Part shown: positions 6,732-10,488 of the stretch, in pieces
Position numbering within the stretch: the stretch's first letter is position 1
Layout: every line of letters starts with the position of its first letter
Origin: Armatimonadota bacterium
Lineage (GTDB): Bacteria; Armatimonadota; Fimbriimonadia; Fimbriimonadales; ATM1
Direction: 5' to 3'
Length of the DNA stretch: 10,488 nt
Assembly: GCA_003695835.1 (NCBI GenBank)
Contig: RFHN01000018.1
Coordinates: 1 to 10,488, forward strand
Program-made: the position numbers and the translations under genes
The notes under the pieces: generated by a model
Seen by the model: only the letters and a program-made list of their open reading frames with translations
The model's database searches: none
What the model was told of the DNA's origin: nothing

Positions 6732-8357
6732 ATGTCCCGTTACAGCGTTGGCCTGGACTTCGGCACCGGCTCCGTGCGTGCCATCGCCGTGGATCTCGAA
6801 AGCGGCGCGACGGTCGCGGCTGCCGAAGAGCCTTACGAGACTCTCGAGTCCCCGCAGGAACCGGAGCTGGCTCGACAGAACCCGCTGGATTACCTCCGGG
6901 CGATGGAGACCGGCTTGAAGCGGCTCGTTCAGGACAGCTCGGTTGCGCCGGAAGAGGTGGCTGGCATCGGTATCGCCGCAACGGCGAGCACGCCGCTTCC
7001 CGTCTTGGAAGACGGAGCGCCCCTCGCTGCACAAGAGTCGTTCGCGAACGACCCGAACGCGATGGCGTGGCTGTGGAAGGATCACACCGCGCACGCGGAG
7101 GCCGAGTGGATCACCGAGCGCGCGAGAGAGCTGCGACCGGAGTTTCTCGCTCGATGTGGCGGCTCTTACTCCAGCGAATGGTTTTGGGCAAAGGTGTGGC
7201 ACTGTGCTCGCGTGGCGCCGAGAATCGTCGAAGCCGCTTACACGTGGATGGAGCTGTGCGACTGGATCCCGGGCGTGCTCACCGGCGCGGGCAGCCGAGT
7301 CTCCAGAAGCGTTTGCGCCGCCGGGCACAAAGGGCTGTACGCATCGGAGTGGGGCGGATACCCGGACGTGGAGTTCCTGGACGCGTTGGATCCTCAACTG
7401 GCGAGACTTCGCGGCACCCTGCCCGCCGAGGCGCGGCCCGCGGGCTGGAAGGCCGGCGAATTGAGTCGGGCTTGGGCGGAACGTACCGGCCTACCGGAGG
7501 GAACGCCCGTCTCTGTAGGCGCCATTGACGCCCATCTCGGCGCCGTCGGCGCGGGCGTGGCGGAAGGCGTTCTCGTCCGCGTGATGGGAACGAGCGCCTG
7601 CGACATGGCGGTCGGAAGGATGACCGAGCAAGTGCCCGAAATCCCGGGCATTAGCGGGATCGTCCGCGATTCGATCGTCCCCGGTTGGATCGGGTTCGAA
7701 GCCGGGCAGGCTGCCGTTGGGGACCTGTTCGCTTGGTGGACGCGCATGACGGATCAGGATCACCGCGCCCTCACGGAGCGCGCTGCCGGCCTGAAGCCCG
7801 GAGAGACCGGACTGCTCGCTCTCGATTGGAATAACGGCAACCGGAGCGTTCTCCAGGATCCGCGTTTGACCGGCCTTCTGCTGGGCGCCACCCTCGCGAC
7901 TTCTCCTGCTGAGGTCTACCGCGCGCTCGTGGAGGCGACGGCGTTCGGCGCGCGCGTGATCTGGGATCGTCTGGCGAGCGGCGGTGTGCGCGTCGGCGAG
8001 GTCGTCGCTTGCGGTGGAATCGCTGAAGAGAGCGACTTCGTGCTTCAGACCTACGCCGACGCAACGGGCCGGACGATCTTTCGGACGAGCGCAACCGATG
8101 CGACCGCATTGGGCGCGGCGATTGCCGGCGCAGTGGCCGGCGGCGCCTACTCCGATTTCGAAAGCGCCATGCAAGCCTGCTCCGGCAAGAAGACGGATGC
8201 GTTCCGCCCTCGCGTCGAGGCTCAACGCGTCTACGACGAGCTGTATGAACTGTATCTCACGTTGCACGACGCCTTCGGCGGCGTTCGAGCGGACGCCCCG
8301 TTGGCAGATGTCATGAAGCGCCTTCTTCGGCTGCGCGATGAAGCTCGGCAGGCTTAG
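6732..8357 (+). CDS. araB: L-ribulokinase (FGGY carbohydrate kinase family)
   Basis: AraB phosphorylates L-ribulose with ATP to L-ribulose 5-phosphate, the second step of L-arabinose breakdown. The 541 residues are near the usual 550-570. Similarity to AraB of enteric bacteria runs along the whole chain: GLDFGTGSVRA (7-17) at the phosphate loop, NPNAM-like NDPNAM (106-111), LWKDHTA (114-120), YSSEWFWAK (146-154), ELCDWIP (174-180), GHKGL (198-202), GAIDAHLGAVGAG (263-275) with the expected catalytic Asp266, MGTSACD (285-291) and ACGGIAEES (426-434). AAGG five bases before the ATG is a good ribosome-binding site. The gene lies 39 nt after the glycosyltransferase with no terminator between them. 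araA and araD are not in the window, so the pathway partners must be elsewhere. Its last 47 nt overlap the end of the opposite permease gene. Ribitol or xylulose kinases are less likely given the AraB-specific motifs. Confidence 0.92.
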   Translation: MSRYSVGLDFGTGSVRAIAVDLESGATVAAAEEPYETLESPQEPELARQNPLDYLRAMETGLKRLVQDSSVAPEEVAGIGIAATASTPLPVLEDGAPLAAQESFANDPNAMAWLWKDHTAHAEAEWITERARELRPEFLARCGGSYSSEWFWAKVWHCARVAPRIVEAAYTWMELCDWIPGVLTGAGSRVSRSVCAAGHKGLYASEWGGYPDVEFLDALDPQLARLRGTLPAEARPAGWKAGELSRAWAERTGLPEGTPVSVGAIDAHLGAVGAGVAEGVLVRVMGTSACDMAVGRMTEQVPEIPGISGIVRDSIVPGWIGFEAGQAAVGDLFAWWTRMTDQDHRALTERAAGLKPGETGLLALDWNNGNRSVLQDPRLTGLLLGATLATSPAEVYRALVEATAFGARVIWDRLASGGVRVGEVVACGGIAEESDFVLQTYADATGRTIFRTSATDATALGAAIAGAVAGGAYSDFESAMQACSGKKTDAFRPRVEAQRVYDELYELYLTLHDAFGGVRADAPLADVMKRLLRLRDEARQA

Positions 8358-10488
8358 CGGTCTCGCCTCCCCGCGACTGCATCGTCCTCCACAACAGGAA
8401 CTCTCGGCGCACGGCGTCCAAGAATCGTTTGTTCGTCGTAACCCAGTGTTGCGGGTCGCCGCTTAGCCGGTCCACTCTCAGGATCATGGCGTGGATGCCA
8501 GGTGTGTCCGTTTCAGGAAAGAGAAACTCGACCGTTTGGTACACGCCCAAGTCGAAAGGCGCGAGCCAAATCCGCGCCTTGATCCCGCCCTCTGTCCGCT
8601 CGACCGATTCGGTCGAAAGAGTTCCGATTCCGTACTCTTGGTGCGCGAGAAACCAGGCGTGGAGGTGCTCCGAGAGCGACGACGCCTGCTGGCGCGTAAC
8701 GGTGAACGGAAGGCGGTTCTCGATGCGGTCCCCCTCGGGCACGGCGAGCTTCCAGTGTTCGCCCTCGCCCGGCGAAGCGATCCTCGCTGCGACCCTAGAG
8801 GGATACCAAGCCGAGACCAGGACAACTCCGGCGACGATCAACGTCGCGACGAGCGCCGAAAGACTGCTATAGTTGACGGCGACATCCTCCATCCATCCGA
8901 AGTGCGTGAGAGCGGACGCGAGCAGCTGCGCACAAACATAGCCGCCGATTACGGCGATCACTCCATAGACCAACGCCTCGATACGGAAGAGCAGCGCAAC
9001 CTGTTTGGGCGAGAGGCCGATCGCCGAAAGGATCGCGATCTCCCTTCGCCGTTCCAACACCGACGCGACCATCGTGTTCAAGACCGTCGCGATGGCGATG
9101 AGGACAGGGATCAGCGTCAGGTGCAGACCGGTCGCCTCGGTGGCGGCCAGCGCGCTGAACTTGCGGATGACTGGGGTTCCGTTCTCTTCGACGCTCGCAT
9201 AAAGCGTCAGATCCGTGCGCGGCATCAGATCCTCGAGCGCGGAGCGGACCCGGCTGTATCCCCCTTCGTCGAAGACGACCGACAACGAGCGAATTCGCCC
9301 ACCGATCTCCAAGAGCGTCTGCGCCGGAGCGACGGCAGATTGCTCGGGCTTCAGGCGAACGAAGCGGCGGAACTGCTGCGGCCCCGCCTCCCCTTGCTTC
9401 GCCAAGAGGTCGCTTTGAGCGAAGTCCGCCGGCATTAGTCCCTCGTTGTCGAGGTCGTGGATGGCTTGGAGACGGTCATCGTCGAGCAGGCCGATTACCG
9501 TGAGCGATCGCCCTTGCGCGACGACCTTCGCGGTGCCGACATCCTTCCGCCCAATCCCCAGTTTCGAAGCAACCGAGGAAGGAAGCAGGATCGCCTCCGT
9601 CTCGCCCACGCCGAACCATCGCCCCGCTACCAGCGCTTGATCGAGGCGCGTCGCGTACCGTTCCGCGGAGTCCACTCCAAGAAGGGCCGTCAGAGAAGCC
9701 GACTGATTCCCATATCGCAATGTGAGCGAAACGGGGGCGCCGGGCTGGGCGCCGTGAAACCAAACGCGGCGCAGGACTCGAGCGTCCGGAAACTCGATCT
9801 CCAATTCGGACACCGCGTTCTCTTCGAGGGGATCGTACGCAGGCGATCGAAAGAGGATTCCAGCGTAAGAGGGCGTACCCTCCGAAGGAAGGGCGTTGAA
9901 GCGCATCCCGGGAACGATGCTCGTGAAGGTCAGCACGCTTACCATCACGACCAGCAACGTCAAGACCGTCAAGAACGTGCGTATGGGCCGGCGGCGCATG
10001 GATGCGATGCTGACGCTCAATGCAGTGAAGAACAATCCCGCGACCGTGGGCGCCTTGCTTTGGGTGCTCTGGTCGGGTTGTACGAACGCCTCGAATCGCG
10101 ACAGCAGAAAAGAGATTACGATGACGCTCAAGATGCCCATCGTGAAGGCAACGAAGATCACCAGCGTGCTGTTCGTAATCTCGAACGCAGGATGGAAAAA
10201 GCGAAGCGCCACGAAACACGCAACGAAGACCGCCGACGCACGGACGATCTGGTCGCTCAGATTCCTTCCCGGGAACAACAGCCGCTCGACGATGAAGGCG
10301 AAGGGCACGAGAAGCGCGAGATAGAACAACAGCCCGTACAGCGCGTCTCGCGCCGTCGAGAGAAGGATGGGATGAAGTCGCAGCGCCAATCCCCAGGCGG
10401 CGCGGGCGCTCCGCTCGCTCTCGGCGTACGCGCGCTCTTGGTAGGCTTCCTCCGCCTCGCCGAGTCTTGCTTGCGCAAGAGTTTGAAG
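8311..10488 (-). CDS. FtsX-like ABC transporter permease, 5' end outside the window
   Basis: The reading frame is open to the right edge, giving 725 visible residues; a TTG at 10389 is not needed as a start, and the codons before it encode an Ala/Glu/Arg-rich, helix-forming stretch. Counting from that TTG, hydrophobic segments lie at about 17-38, 48-64, 74-97, 138-158, 421-443, 470-495 and 508-530. Residues 116-140 (SVSIASMRRRPIRTFLTVL) are the typical start of a MacB/FtsX core. The region 165-410 is an extracytoplasmic domain, and ERRREIAILSAIGLSP (446-461) is the conserved FtsX loop. Such permeases move lipids, lipoproteins or peptides, or pass force to the periplasm, with a separate ATPase; none is in the window. 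A further 150-residue soluble C-terminal domain (about 540-692), ending with RRFLD/EFLLW-like helices, is not part of classical MacB, FtsX or LolC. Substrate unknown. Confidence 0.87.
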   Translation of the reverse strand, partial: LQTLAQARLGEAEEAYQERAYAESERSARAAWGLALRLHPILLSTARDALYGLLFYLALLVPFAFIVERLLFPGRNLSDQIVRASAVFVACFVALRFFHPAFEITNSTLVIFVAFTMGILSVIVISFLLSRFEAFVQPDQSTQSKAPTVAGLFFTALSVSIASMRRRPIRTFLTVLTLLVVMVSVLTFTSIVPGMRFNALPSEGTPSYAGILFRSPAYDPLEENAVSELEIEFPDARVLRRVWFHGAQPGAPVSLTLRYGNQSASLTALLGVDSAERYATRLDQALVAGRWFGVGETEAILLPSSVASKLGIGRKDVGTAKVVAQGRSLTVIGLLDDDRLQAIHDLDNEGLMPADFAQSDLLAKQGEAGPQQFRRFVRLKPEQSAVAPAQTLLEIGGRIRSLSVVFDEGGYSRVRSALEDLMPRTDLTLYASVEENGTPVIRKFSALAATEATGLHLTLIPVLIAIATVLNTMVASVLERRREIAILSAIGLSPKQVALLFRIEALVYGVIAVIGGYVCAQLLASALTHFGWMEDVAVNYSSLSALVATLIVAGVVLVSAWYPSRVAARIASPGEGEHWKLAVPEGDRIENRLPFTVTRQQASSLSEHLHAWFLAHQEYGIGTLSTESVERTEGGIKARIWLAPFDLGVYQTVEFLFPETDTPGIHAMILRVDRLSGDPQHWVTTNKRFLDAVRREFLLWRTMQSRGGETAKPAELHRAAEEGAS

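Noticed and set aside
6300..7397. 365-codon minus-strand open frame across the glycosyltransferase/araB junction
   Set aside because: It crosses two well-supported genes, is His/Arg/Ala-rich and has no motif; it is a codon-bias shadow.
8491..9438. 315-codon plus-strand open frame opposite the permease
   Set aside because: Composition is extremely Arg/Asp-rich with no hydrophobic or domain pattern, while the minus strand encodes clear FtsX motifs.
10387..10389. TTG at 10389 as the start of the permease
   Set aside because: The frame is open for 33 more codons to the window edge with protein-like content and no ribosome-binding site was evident, so the gene is more likely cut by the edge.

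Overview
The window is about 60% G+C, densely coded and has no RNA gene, insertion sequence, CRISPR array or phage-like gene that I can see. It holds seven protein genes (one cut by the right edge) and only short intergenic gaps. A lipoprotein signal, an RseB/MucB-like exported protein, an AlgD-type GDP-mannose dehydrogenase and a very large FtsX-like permease suggest a diderm bacterium. The RseB-like protein is divergent and the permease is of a type I associate with Armatimonadota or Planctomycetota, so a lineage outside the Proteobacteria is my guess. No marker gene is present to prove it.

Layout. At 1-80 a leader contains a perfect 13-bp inverted repeat (1-13 and 61-73). It precedes an exported RseB/MucB-like protein (81-1448, +). 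Tail to tail with that gene, 19 nt away, is a minus-strand pair: a lipoprotein glycoside hydrolase of the GH65/acid-trehalase type (2287-4110) followed by a polysaccharide-deacetylase-fold protein with an altered metal site (1468-2208). A 75-bp divergent control region (4111-4185) separates this pair from a plus-strand run. That run is AlgD-type GDP-mannose 6-dehydrogenase (4186-5496), a family 4 glycosyltransferase (5499-6692) and L-ribulokinase AraB (6732-8357). AraB overlaps by 47 nt, tail to tail, with a minus-strand FtsX-like ABC permease that runs off the right edge (8311-10488).

How they may work together. The dehydrogenase would make GDP-mannuronate, an acidic sugar donor. The glycosyltransferase, two bases downstream, could use this or another donor to build an exopolysaccharide or glycolipid. 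The divergent GH65-like lipoprotein and the deacetylase-fold protein look like glycan trimming or modification functions, so the centre of the window reads as a small surface-carbohydrate locus. AraB belongs to pentose catabolism and its place at the end of this run is unexplained. The RseB-like protein and the permease are envelope proteins with no obvious link to the sugar genes. I find no strong evidence for a wholly new system. The most unusual points are the missing metal ligands of the deacetylase-fold protein, its overlapping leader micro-ORF, and the inverted repeat at the left edge.
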